The notes below the pieces were generated by a model, which was given only the letters and a program-made list of their open reading frames with translations, was not told where the DNA came from and made no database searches. DNA of 64,000 nucleotides, from NCBI RefSeq assembly GCF_047495875.1, contig NC_092497.1, forward strand, positions 79,329,749-79,393,748, read 5' to 3'. This document shows positions 37,976 to 49,765 of this stretch, in pieces; the stretch's first letter is position 1, and every line of letters starts with the position of its first letter. This DNA is from Pithys albifrons albifrons. Its lineage: Eukaryota > Chordata > Aves > Passeriformes > Thamnophilidae. Both the position numbers and the translations under genes were made by a program.

Positions 37976-38561
37976 CTGTAACAAATATGCCAAAGTGAGC
38001 AGGGGAGGGTACCATCCGTGGTTTAACTCTGTGAAAATATTTCAAATGAGTCTACACAGCCCCTGTAATGCACTGACTATTGTGACCCAAGTGATGAGCT
38101 GAGCAAACAATACTGCAGAAGATAAAGAAATGACTGGTAAGAACTGCGTACTGTGCAGGTGGCCTGCATACACTATTCAATGGCTGTGAGAAGTGGGAAA
38201 CCAAAGTGATGTGGAGGGATGATATGCTAAAGCCAAAGTACATACTCCTTTCTGAAAATTTTTGTCTGATTCCCACCTCTTATTTCTTGAAGTGTCTGAT
38301 GTTACACTGAATCTTGACCTCTCTTGAACACTGCTCAGCTTTCTGAGTGCTTATACCCAGCTACAGAATAGATGCTGACCTGACTTAGATAGATGCAGAA
38401 TAGATGCTGCTCAGACTTTATAAATTCAAGTCATGTTTTCTTCCAAAGCATTTGATTTCAATTATTTATACAACTATAATATGTTCATGTAATATGCATT
38501 ATGTTTACTTTTTCCTTTTCAAATATTAGTTTTTGTCTTGTATTTTTATCAGGCATGGAGT

Positions 38562-38654
38562 TCAGATTTGTAAAGTTTCTGCAAATGCAGTACCGATGAT
38601 AGTTTCCTCCACTTCTACTTGCATTATGTTGATAACAAAGTTTTCTCCTCTGGG
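38562..38654 (-). CDS. Possible terminal coding exon (tentative)
   Basis: A good acceptor on the minus strand (CTCTACATTTTCTGCAG) is followed by 30 open codons and a TGA. The residues begin PRGENFVINIMQVEVEETII and end GTAFAETLQI. A second frame is also open through the segment, which weakens the case. It lies upstream, on the same strand, of the candidate exon at 37772-37975. The stop means the two could only be alternative ends or unrelated. Confidence 0.2.
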   Translation of the reverse strand, partial: PRGENFVINIMQVEVEETIIGTAFAETLQI

Positions 38655-39519
38655 CTGCAGAAAATGTAGAGTGTGGTTTAAAGAATATGTACATGATTAA
38701 CCTAAGATTTATTAAAAGATTAATATGTTCATTATTGATTTATGGAATTTTAAAAATTGCACTTTTTAACCACAAGTTGTGCTCAGCACCATAAGAGTAC
38801 ACATTTTTCCACAGGTACAGTAATGGTCATGAAATAGGGAAAACAGACAATTGTCTCAGTAGGCTAGAGAGCTTACATGAGCATCAGAAACAGAAGAGGC
38901 ATGACATAACCAGTTTTGGTATGAAGGACTGGGATTTGTCAGCCAGATAAATCAAAATGAAATTGACACAAAGGCTGACACTATGGTTGGAGAGCTGGTT
39001 GTATCCCTTTTGTACCCTCGGTTGTACCTCTTTTGTATTTGTCTCACTTCTTTTCCACTTTAAAAATAAAAAAAAAATACAGCAGTTAGTTAAATGGTAG
39101 CTAAGAGGCACTTGTTTGTATTTAATTAAATAATTCACTGAACAGTAAAAGCAAAGTGTGTCATGCCTTCCTCAAAGATGGAACGGTTAAGTGTTCAGGC
39201 TGACTTCTCACTAATGGCCAGGCTCAAGTACAATTTGTGCTTTGGGTATCTTTTCTCTGACACGAATCTTACTACATCATGACATGACACACCCATCCCT
39301 TTTTCTAAACCTTTAGCAGGAGGACTAGACTCAGACTAGAAAAATTCAACCATTTAACTCACATTTTGTATATCTGTCACATGAGATACACACACAGGCA
39401 GTAAAGAGTGGTGGAGGAGAGCCTGGGAAGACACCTTGAATAAAGAACAGTCATCAGATCAAACAGACAGATGAGCTTAACTGCTTGGCTGAAAACACTT
39501 AATGCCTTGCTAGAAGGGA
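38655..39519. other. Unannotated DNA, nothing recognised
   Basis: AT-rich; no supported feature. Confidence 0.35.
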
Positions 39520-40075
39520 CCCGTGGGACATCAAGCTCAACTTGTGTGAACAGAGTGCCCTGACAGCAACAAGGCCAACAGTGCCCTGGACTGCATCAGT
39601 CAGAGGTAACTGAACAGCTTGAGGCTGCCATTATTCTTCTTGGCACTTGTCAGGCTGCACCTGAAATAATTCATCCTGTTTTGCAGCTCAAGAATGACAC
39701 TGAAGAACTGAAGAGGGTCCAACAAAGATCTACGAAGCTGATTTGAGCACTGATGAATGTGATACGCAAGAAAGGTGTTGAAGAATGGGATCTGCTCAGT
39801 CTAGAAAAGGGAGAGCCAGAAGAGACCTTATGACAATATTCTAATAGCAAAAGGGCAGATGGAGAGGCAGTAAAGGCACTCTCTGCACGCAGATGCACAC
39901 GTAACAGAAAACACAAGACACACAAGTTGCTTCAGCGAAAACTCCATCTGAATATAGGAAAAAAAACCTCACAGTGAGGACACAGGCCTGGGCAACCTGT
40001 TTGAGCAAGGGAGATGGACAAGATGACCTCCAGAGATCCCATCTCACCTTAATCAGTCTTTAATTCTGTGTGAAC
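39520..40075 (+). mobile_element. Decayed CR1 LINE fragment, 3' part
   Basis: The diverged sequence keeps CR1 landmarks in order: a GTCAGGCTGCACCTGAAATA-like block, AGAGGGTCCAACAAAGATC, then near the end GGAGATGGACAAGATGACC and CCAGAGATCCCATCTCACC. It ends in a worn ATTCTGTGTG. The RT reading frame is destroyed. A further scrap resembling the same 3' end lies at about 40130-40170. It is much older than the CR1 at 59257. Confidence 0.65.
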
Positions 40076-40199
40076 AAAATGATGGAAGAGGTGAAATCTC
40101 CCTTGACGGGGACACTGGAGACTCAGGTTGGACAAGGAGATCTCCAGAGGTTCCTTCCAATGTAACCTTTTCTGTAAGGTCTGTACTATGGAATTCAAC

Positions 40200-40358
<159 letters not shown>

Positions 40359-42385
40359 CTTACTACAAGATTAGGCCAAATAAGAAATTATCATCAACAA
40401 TTATTATTACTTTGAAGCAGAAATCTCAGGGACAAAAAGCACAACAAACCAGTGTGTTTGGAGCTATTCCAATGTATTCCTCCTGCTCAGTTCAGCATAG
40501 ATCTGTGTTTACTCAGCTGCCACCCTGACATACTGTAGTCCAGAATCTTCATGGCTCCTTTTTCTGCTTATGGGGCAGACAACAAACCAGGTAGCAGATT
40601 GCTACCATACCAGAGATTGTAACACAAGTCTGGTCATAGGTGAAATATCAGTCATGTTCAAACTATAACTTTGCATTGAAAAACTTAGTGATATCAGCAT
40701 GTTTCAAAACCACCTTAAGTGTCATTAAAAGTGCACAAATAGTACCTAACTATTCAAACTTTCAGAGCTGTAAAGACTACATTCTTTTCCAAAAAAGGTA
40801 TGAGGTTTTTTGGGGAAAACTCTGCTTTTACTGATTGCTGCAGAGGGCAAAAACTGTTCTGGGAGTACTGCTGAGTGAAGAGTGAGCATATTCATTGCTT
40901 TCTGGGAGTTTTAAAAGGATGCCAGTACAGGACTACAGGAGTACTAATTTGTTTAGAATACAATATAATTACCTTTGGGCAAAAACAATCACAAGCAGAA
41001 CTGGCTACATTTTTTGAAAATTATTACTGTCCATACCTTTTTAAAAAGCTTTTATCAGTGCACAACACTTCTTTCCTCCACCTCAACGCTTTTTCCATTA
41101 CAAAACACCCTTGTCTAGTACAAAGTAACTGGTTTCCAGTCGTGCCATTACCTCTGCTATTAGTGAGGTACTTGCTTCCCTTTGACTGACCCTGAACTCA
41201 GTGTCACACCCTTTCCATATAGTTACATACTTTCCTTCATGTGATGTCCAGTACCACACATACTACTTCTCTTAGATTGCAAGTTTCCAGTCTGAGAAAT
41301 ACTCATAAGAAATCACAGCTCTGAAATGATATAGCATAAGGAGCCGAAAAGTAGTTATGATGCAGCCCACACAGCTTATTTTCTCTTTCCTCTCTCTAAT
41401 ACATCCAGATATCCACTCTCACTTATTTTGTTGCTTCCATAATTCTGCTATTTATCACACTTTCTGGCAAATTTTCCAGACTAAAGGTAAACCCATATTA
41501 AATATTATTTGCCTAGAATACTAACAGCTTGAAATACACCACTGGTATACACAGCCTGCTCCATCATTCTAAGTATGCCATAGATCAAGCTATCTACCTG
41601 TGATGGTGAGCATATTAAATCACTTGAAGTTCCATTTGCATGATCATCTTTCCAAACACTCTTGCTGTGCTGCTGACTCAAGCACTTTAAAAGACTTGCT
41701 CAAAATTACTGTTAAAAAAATCGTGAACATTGTCTCACTGAGTATGCAGGAAATTAAATGTGTTAGCACTTATCCATTTTAAATTAGATTCAGCACATAA
41801 CTGTCTACTGTGAAAACACCTAGCTATAGTTTACATTTGCCTCTTCAGTAAGGTTTTTAATCAAAAGTAATTTAGAGTTAACCATATTGAAATCCTTTCA
41901 TTAGCCATCGATGTGACTGGATTTATTCATATGCTGTGCAACATATGTTGCTGATGTAGTCATCTACCTCATCTCCAGTTTTAAGTTCATGTCTCATTTT
42001 GGGGTTGATATTTATGCAAAGACTTCATTTGCAGTTTTGCATCATGCAAGGCATAAGATGTTTAGTTTGCACTGATGACTGACAACAGAACTAGTCATAG
42101 GATATTAGGTGGCAGAACTCAGATGTAGTTCACAACATTTCAAGTGTACAACCATCAAGAACACAAGGCTTTGTTTTGAATGAGGCATCTTTTCTGAGTA
42201 ATGTATCTCATTTTACAATCCTACTGTAAGAGAAAGCAAAGCTCAGTGGTCAAGGCATGACTGTGGAAAATGTCTCAATGCCTACTTCCATCAGTGTTTT
42301 GTCAGACAATTTACCCCAGACTGGAGTTAGTAGAGGGGTATACAAAGCACAGAGGGACTGCCAAGAGTCCTGTTTAGTTTGGCAT
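40359..42385. other. Unannotated DNA, nothing recognised
   Basis: Frames of up to 104 codons occur (40875-41189), but without splice signals or recognisable motifs. Confidence 0.35.
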
Positions 42386-43495
42386 TATAGAATCATAGAA
42401 TGGTTTGGTTTCGAAGGGACCATAAAGATCATCTAGTTCCAAGCCTTTGGCCACAGGCAGAAATACCTTCCACTAGACTATGTTGCTAAAAACCACATTC
42501 CAACCTGGCCTTTCACAATTCAGGAATGGAGTATCCACAACTTCTATGGGCAAGTGCCTCTGAGGAGGGCCCTCAAACAAGGGAAACTCTGGGCTTTTAT
42601 AACCTCACAGTATAAGCATGCAAAAGTCTCAACTCTTCCTCCTGATTCCGAGACTCCTGATGTGTCTCTTAGTGTCCTGTCACCTGCTTGGGCCACAGGT
42701 TTCCGTGCCCTTTATTTTACAAAGAGTTGGTATTTCACAGCCTTTTTCCTTGGGGTCCCGCCAGCCACCCAAGCTCAACCTGCAACTTGCACTATGGCTG
42801 CCCACCAGTTATTTGTGTAGGTATGTAACATATTCCTCAACACAACCATTCTACTTTGTCCTGTCGATACAGGCCCTTAAAAACTCCCTCTCCAGCTTTC
42901 TTGTTGTCCTCATTTATATACAGGAAGGGTGCTAGAAGGTGTCCTTGGAGCCCTCTCTTCTCCAGGCTGAACAAATCCAATTCTCTCAGCCTGTCTTCAC
43001 AGGAGAGGTGCTTCAGTTCTCAGGTCATCTTTGTGGTGCTCCTCCAGACCTAGTCCAACAGGCTGATATCCTTCCTGTGCTGTGAACCCCCGAAGTGGAC
43101 ACAGTGCTCCAGGTGGGGACTCACCAGAGCAGAGCAGAAGGGGAGAATCACGTCCCTCGTCCTATTGGCCACACTGCTCTTGATGTAGCCCATGATACAA
43201 TTGACTTTCTGAGCTGTAAGTGCACATTGCCAGGTCATGACCAGCCTCTCATCCACCAACACTCCCCAGTCCTTCTCCACAGGGCTTTCACAACATTTTG
43301 CCTTGTTGAACTTCATGAGGTTTCCACAGACCTACTTCTGAAGCCTGTCAAGGTTCCTCTGGATGGCTTCCCTTCCCTCCAGCATGAGGAGACTGTACCA
43401 CACACTTTGGTGAGGTCGCACTCAATCCCACTGTCAATGTTGCTAACAAAGGTGTTAAACAGGTGTTACAGATGGGCATTTCTGAGAGCTCCCTG
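42386..43495 (-). mobile_element. CR1 LINE 3' half, minus strand, interrupted
   Basis: The 3' end lies at the left: ATTATAGAATCATAGAATGG is the reverse complement of the CR1 terminal repeat. Reading leftward on the minus strand, the RT C-terminal region is visible at 43050-43316 (KFNKAKCC, LPFCSALVSPHLEHCVHFGG). Farther right lies the antisense of the RT segment before the catalytic block (near 43415-43460). The frame has several changes and stops. Between about 42561 and 42830 there is sequence that does not belong to CR1. The copy is 5' truncated. Confidence 0.9.
42561..42832. repeat. Unidentified insertion within CR1
   Basis: About 270 bp interrupt the CR1 3' region. CR1 sequence stops after GGGCAAGTGCCTC and resumes near CAACACAACCATTC. 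The insert begins TGAGGAGGGCCC, contains a TATA-like CTTTTATAACC near 42594, and ends near ATGTAACA. This could be a small LTR or SINE. CCTC occurs at both junctions (42557-42560 and 42835-42838), but no convincing longer duplication was found. The family was not recognised. Confidence 0.45.
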
Positions 43496-43624
43496 GCAGC
43501 AGGACATATCAGCTGAGCACTTTTTAAAAAGGACCACTTAGCTTCCTCTTATTTCAGTTACCCACCTTCAGACTGGAAAAAACCCAAACAAAATACCCCC
43601 CAAAAATGACCAAACAAAAAGCTA

Positions 43625-43677
43625 CAAACAAACAAACAAACAAACAAACAAGGGGGGTGGGGGGGAGGGGGGCGGAA
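43625..43677. repeat. (AAAC)n followed by a G-rich run
   Basis: A CAAA/AAAC repeat (about 43625-43650) runs straight into a G-rich stretch (43651-43677) with runs of six, seven and six G separated by single bases. Confidence 0.9.
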
Positions 43678-46600
43678 GGCCCAAGCTTTGTCTCATGCCT
43701 CCTTTTGCCTAGTTAGGTTTAAGCCCATCAGAACAAATTTCTCACATAGTATGGCTGAAAACCTGGCCACTCTAGAGGTAGGTAAGAATATTGTTGTAAC
43801 TCCACTGAAGTAAAAATTTCACTTCTGTTTATACAGCAAGAATCAAGAAGGGTCACTTTAGGCTTGCATGAGCCACACAGCGCAAGAAAATTAGAATCAT
43901 ATTGCCTGTCTCATATCAATATGCAAAACAGTTGTGCTATAAGTCAGATAGGAGCAGGGATAAACAGGTATTTTCCACTGATGGCTCAGACAACAAGCCC
44001 ACATGCTACCATACACATTTCTGTTACCAAAAGATATATTTTTGAAACACTGTTGTGAAAGTGTTGAGTGTTTTAAGCAAACTGGAAATTGGGGTGTTCC
44101 AATATATTGCCAAGTTCCTCAGTATCTTCTAAAGACACATGATAATGAGGCAGGGCAACAATATTGTGTGAAGAGTTTCTTACTTTAGTAAATTAATCAA
44201 AACAAATTCAATTATGTGCTAGAATGAGATCTTTAAAGAAGCATGTTTACAGCTCACAGATTCGGTTCCACAGAAGCTAGCAATTTCTCAGTAATGGGCG
44301 TTTTTACAGAGCTGCCTTTATTATAGGCAACCAGGTCGCTATTTCCAGTAAGAACTGTTCAGATGCTCTACTGATGAAAATGAACAGGCTCTTGTCAGTT
44401 CAGGGGACCAGAATGGTAAAGAGAGATACAAACAGCCCACCAGCATATAAAGTGCATTTCCATTCATCATGAGGAATCCAGTTTAGGTAAACATTCATCT
44501 CCCAAAATGATTACATCATTGCTAAAATGCATATTATTTCATGTGTGGCAGAAGAGGCAGTTTGGCCTCATTCCTGCAGCACTGAGTTTGTGTGTCCTCA
44601 GAAGTTTAAGGTGAGGAACCAAAATTGAGTATTTTTACTCTCTTTTTACCACCACCATCATAAAGGATGAAAACTTGTTTATACATAGTCTTACTGTGTG
44701 CCCATATCTCTTCGGTTTCTGCCAGTCTCTTTCCCTTTGACAATATTTGAACTTTATGCTCAATTTCAGCCAAACAAGACAAAGGGGTCTAAAAGGAAGT
44801 TTCTTGGAAATAGGCAGGCAACAAAGGGAGAGAAACCATATTAATGAAGACGGAGAGTGTAAGGAATGCATTCTGACATTATTAATCACCTGAGATACAC
44901 CCAGAAAGAGAAACTTGGTGTTTCTCAGCAGATTTGAATATTCCAATTGCCAGCCAAAACTAGATAGGAGTTCATACCTATTAGATTCCATAAGGTACAG
45001 TCATCCACAGCGAACCAAGTCTTTAACAGCATTGTAGTTCCTGGAGGAATTGTTTTTCTCTCCCTCTCTCTCCCACAGCCCTGCTCCATCTTCTTTCACC
45101 GTTTCACAAATGCATTTCGTTTTTTGTGTGTCTGTGATGAACTGTTAAATATTTGCTAAAACTGCTTCCCTCAGTATCACCCTCATTCAACTTTGGTTCT
45201 GTGATGAAATGCAGCCTTTGAGCCCTTCTGCTCCTTGTGTATTACTACATCCAGCCCCTGGGACCCATGGCCTCTACTTATCCGTTACTTCATGTAAAGA
45301 AGGAAGGCACCAGAGCCCAGCAGTAATAAAGGAACAAGGATTACCTTCTACGCAGGCTGAAAAGGGAGTGAGTCGTGCTTTTCATCATCAGGAAAGTATT
45401 CTCTGCCTATCTCTTTTGATTGGCAAACGTCCCCCATGCTCCCCCTTTTGCCCCACAAAGACATCCCTAATCTGTAAGGGACTGACTTGTAGTTTACAAT
45501 TTACGTCTCTGAGACAGGATGCTCTCAAAAGCAATCTTCAACTGAGTGAGAGCCAAGCAGAGAAAGTGATACAAAATCAGTCACAATCAACTTGCAATGA
45601 ATCCATCTCTAAAAAAGGGTATTTGAATTATGAATGGACACAATTTCTTCTATTTGCTATACAAAGTCGTCTGTCTCAATAAAACAATAGTATGTGAGTA
45701 AAGAAAAATTTTATGATATGGAATAAGTCAGGGAAAGAAAACATACATTTTGGGAAAAAAATCCTGTTTTTGCAGATTAATCTAGCAATATTAAAAAAAC
45801 ACACGATGGTTTTAATTTAAGCAAAATCATCAAGATTATTTAATTAAATCGAAGGTTTATCATACAGAACTTTTAAACATTTTATTCCACCAGCAAAATC
45901 TGCTTATGCATTTGGAAGTTCTCCCTAAGTGGATGGAAACAGAATCTGGATACACATTGCCATCTTGTGGAGCCTCCTGGACAGAGCATGCTGCAGAGAC
46001 CTGAAGGCTTGCTTTACTCTCAACAACTCCGTTCGGAGCTGGTATTGACGTTTAACACAAAAAAACGTTTTCTAAGACACATAAGCAGCAAGAGTGTTAT
46101 GCGCAGGTTGTGATACTGGAGACTGTTACAGTTCAGGGCTGCTGAATCTCCTCTGGGATATCTTAGTTGCAAAGACAAAAAACCTCTCACCCTTAAAGCA
46201 CTGCTTCAAAACAGAAGTAAACCAAATAAATAAAAGACTTGTCTGTTCCATTTTATGAGAAGTACCTGACTGATAAAGTGCTCTGTTTCACATTTAAGGC
46301 CACATTCAACAAGCAAGGTGACTGAACATTTATTGTGTTTCTTTTAGGGAAGGTTTGAAGAATGGTGGGCCAACATGGAAAAGTCTGAAGCTTTCCTATT
46401 TAAGAACTAGCAATTTTTGTAGATATAGACATTGTACAATTTTGCTAGCTTGGTGAGTTTCCAAATATGAAATTTGTTTCAGAAATTGAGATACTTATCA
46501 ACAAGCTTAGGTGAGTCAGGGAGTTGTTTGTGGAGTGATTATTGAATACCAAAGCCACAGAAGGATGAGTCACATCACCATAATACTGAGGAAATAAAAA

Positions 46601-47018
46601 ATGTAGCCCTTCTGGTTTCTCCTCCTTTTGTGGCCTTTTATTTGCTTGGTACCTATTTATTCTCATAATTCAGAGCCATTTCCAGCTAGTGTACTCCAAT
46701 TTTAGTTTCTTTAATTCTTTTCTTTCTGTAGAGCTGACTCACACATGAAGGAAATTTTTATCCCTCTGACATGAGTATTAAGTAACGTCCACGGTGCAAG
46801 CTCACAATTTTTTTTCTCCTGAGTCAACTACTGTTAGCCCTAAAGCCTTTTACTATGAAGTAACAAAGTCCAGTACCCCTTCTAGCAGTTTAGTAATCAA
46901 ATTTGTCAATTGGGACAGCTGGTAAGCTACAGCTGTGCCCAAGACAGAAGCAGTGCAAGAGATTGCATGTTCTGCACATTTTTTTTACAAAAGTTATCCT
47001 CACAGAGATTTTACAGTA
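43678..47018. other. Unannotated DNA with one longer open frame
   Basis: A 157-codon frame at 45209-45682 (+) is the longest in the window outside repeats. It has no recognisable domain, no upstream acceptor that stands out, and a mixed low-complexity composition. I do not call it a gene. The rest shows nothing recognisable. Confidence 0.35.
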
Positions 47019-47645
47019 TGTCCTAGTTCAGCAGGAGGGACCAGCTAACCCTGTGTGGGGGTGATCAAAGCTGTGTATTCTACCCCCTCTATTCATTCCC
47101 CAAGGTCAATGGGCCATTAGCAGCAGCTGCCCAGGGAGCCATTATCACCTTCACACCCAGCCTGAGGGGGCGGAGCTGCTAATGGGCCATCAACAGTTCA
47201 ACACCCCCTGGCTCCCAGAGTTAATCACCCATTGTGTGAGTCCCCGCCCAGGGGGAGGGACTGGGTGCTCCCTGAGGGTACATAAGTGGTGGGTAAGAAG
47301 ACCTTGGAAACTTCTTGTCGGATCCAGAGCAGCAGCAGGACCTCGACAGGAGGAGATCACCGCTCTCGCCCAGACCACAGCCCTCGCCTGCACCAACAGG
47401 TTTTTCTTTTCCTTTTGCTCTGGACTTGGGGGAACCACAGGGGTCTCAGCACAAGGGCAAACAAACCCCCTTGGGTTTGTGCCCCAGGACACTGGGTTAT
47501 ACTGCTGGGGTATTGTGAGCTGAAAGCAATTTCCCTTGTGTGTCAGTGTTGTTATTGTAATATTATTATTAAATTTTAGCTCTGACTTATAATCTCTCTC
47601 ATGGTGAGTTCATTTCCCCTGCTGGTTCACCTTCAAACCAGCACA
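47019..47645 (+). repeat. Solo LTR, family C (plus-strand copy)
   Basis: It begins TGTCCTAGTTCAGCAGG and ends CTTCAAACCAGCACA. A perfect 5-bp target duplication, CAGTA, lies at 47014-47018 and 47646-47650. It is 627 bp and distinctly GC-rich in the middle. ACATAAGTGG near 47280 is a weak TATA-like element, and ATTAAA occurs near 47567. It is a family mate of the minus-strand copy at 16807-17504. Frames of 97-113 codons here are LTR sequence. Confidence 0.93.
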
Positions 47646-49465
47646 CAGTACTTCAATAAACACTTTACTGAAGAGTTGATGAAAGTTGAATCCTGAAAAA
47701 AATTAAGTTGATGGACCACCACTGTGTAGTCAAGACTATTAAAATCAAAGGGAGGATGAAAGTCATGTCCACATGGAAATGAGACAAATGGATTTCTAGG
47801 CAGATAGCATTAGTTTAGCTGAGCAAATAAATGTGGTTGCAGTGTGAGAAGGCGTGAAGATAAATCCATTGCACCTCAAAAGATGGCTTTGGGCTCACTC
47901 AGTGATACCTTCAAGGTTAGGCAAAGATAAAGATACCCACTTATAATCAGAGCGACACAGAGGACGCACTGCTCAGCCTAGAGTATAAACAGATTAATTG
48001 GTGATTGTGGTCTTTCTGTAGACTACCACCAATGAAAAGAATAAAAGCAATCATCCTTTGCTGCAAGGTGATGTCATAGAGGTGTCAGGAAAGGATGTTA
48101 CTAGTGTGTGCAGCAATATGCTGGTAAAAATGACAAAATCAGTATCACTTCAGTAAACAGAAGCAGCAACACAGATTTGGACTGACATGAAATTGTACTT
48201 GAGCAATGGTCGTGAAGAAGAGTTTCCAGGCTACATACAACACCACCATCAATGAGTTCTTACTGAGTCTTTATTCAGTTGTTTGCACATAAGTAAGAAG
48301 AATTGGAATCACAGAGAGGCCAGAAGTACATGCTAGTAAGTTTCATGTACTTGATACATCAAATATATTTAATTTTCAGGGAATTTCTAGCCAAAACTGC
48401 ATCCACTGATTGCAATTCCATACAGATCAACAATATTTTGTATGATATACTTTTATCAATTTTATGATTTCCACTCAAATTTTTATTACAGTGTTTTTTC
48501 CTTAACCTTTGCCCCAAGGAGGGAGTCATATAATTTTATTTTTTCCTCTCATATACCTTCTTTAAGATAATCATTGCTATGAAGCAGAATGGGCCCAACA
48601 AAATTAGGAAAAAATGTTCAGAATTGCAATCAAAAGTTGGGGTGGCAGATAGCAGAAAACAAATGAACAAACAATCAAAGACCTACATTATCAGCCGAAC
48701 AGTTTTGTTACCAGCATCATTGAAAGGATAAATACACTGTCACATTATTTCAGTGATTCAGAATAAAGTGTTATAAATGTCAATTTTTATAAACTGTGGT
48801 GGCAGAGGTCAGAAAAATATCTTAGTTTACTTTTCCAATCACTGTATAAAGCTGATTGAATATATTTCCCCAATTCTTAAAGATGTATCTAAAAATAAAG
48901 CATCTTTGTCATACTCACAAAGCACCTCTTGCAACCACCATACATACATTTTACTTATACAGTGAACCAGTTAATGGTGACAGCTGGCATAAAGGTTTTC
49001 TCCATAATTACAGTCAGTAACATATTCCCATATGTTACAGGAGCAAACAAAAATCATTTATCCCAGTAACATTCTTGCGCATCTTAGTTTCCTTTGAATA
49101 CCACTCAATATAAAGTTAATCCTGAGGCTTCCATAGCTACAGGAACAATCACATCAATGCTGTGTAACATAAACTAAGCAATTTAGAAAAGAGCAACCAG
49201 AACCATATCAATTAGGATAAATAAAAACCAAAATCAATTTCTCGGGCTACCTGTCATGCATGTATGAGTGGTGTCTTCTGCCACCTGAGAACAAGGAAGT
49301 ACAGCAGAATATCAACAGTAAGAGTTGATCTTACCATTTTCTAAGAGGAAGTACACTGATACGCAACTGTGCAAAACCTTTACCTAGAAACCAATTATTA
49401 CAGCCAAGAAAATCCAAGAGGATCTAAGGCTTTGACCCAGAGGACAAGATAAGCTCTTTAAGAGA
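47646..49465. other. Unannotated DNA, nothing recognised
   Basis: AT-rich; no supported feature. Confidence 0.35.
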
Positions 49466-49765
49466 GTACGTATGGCCAAACTTCGTGAAGGCAGATTTGG
49501 GCAGGGCTCTCCCCCTGTGGGTGTGCCCTGCCTGCCTGCACAGTGGATTTTTTAGGTGAGGCTCAGCGTGCGCAGAACTGGCCCCACCGTTTCAGTCCTG
49601 AGGTCCATCTGCCACGGCTGAGCGAGCTTGGACGGTGACAGTGAAGTCCTCAGGACTGTCACAGCACCTGGTACTAACTGGGGCTGACCCTGCTCAGCAT
49701 CCGAGATCTGACAGGATGGGATGGCAGGGAGGTATTTAACTGCCTGGTACGGTCCCTACTGAGAC
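49466..49765 (-). mobile_element. SINE with 5S rRNA-like head and RTE-derived body
   Basis: Read on the minus strand, there are three parts. (1) A head at about 49657-49725 with CAGATCTCGGATGCTGAGCA and then GTTAGTACC, close to the internal promoter region of 5S rRNA (A box and intermediate element). The stretch carrying the 5S C box is missing. (2) A body at about 49525-49656 that matches bases 27877-28008 of the RTE LINE 5' region, including CTGTCACCGTCCAAGCTC and GCCTCACCTAAAAAATCCA. (3) A tail at 49466-49505 that matches the LINE's last ~35 bases (CCCAAATCT...CACGAAG...GGCCAT). The 5' end could extend to about 49790, and a clean target duplication was not found. Confidence 0.75.
49657..49725 (-). 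promoter_or_regulatory. 5S rRNA-like internal promoter segment of the SINE
   Basis: GATCTCGGATGCTGAGCAGG and then GTTAGTACC match the 5S rRNA segment around the A box and intermediate element with few differences. After GTTAGTACC the sequence jumps to CAGGTGCTGT, which matches the 3' end of 5S rRNA, so the C-box region is deleted. RNA polymerase III use is plausible from family knowledge, but losing the C box may weaken it. Confidence 0.65.

Noticed and set aside
47182..47579. Overlapping frames of 97-113 codons on both strands as genes
   Set aside because: They are inside the family C LTR; the GC-rich composition lengthens chance frames.
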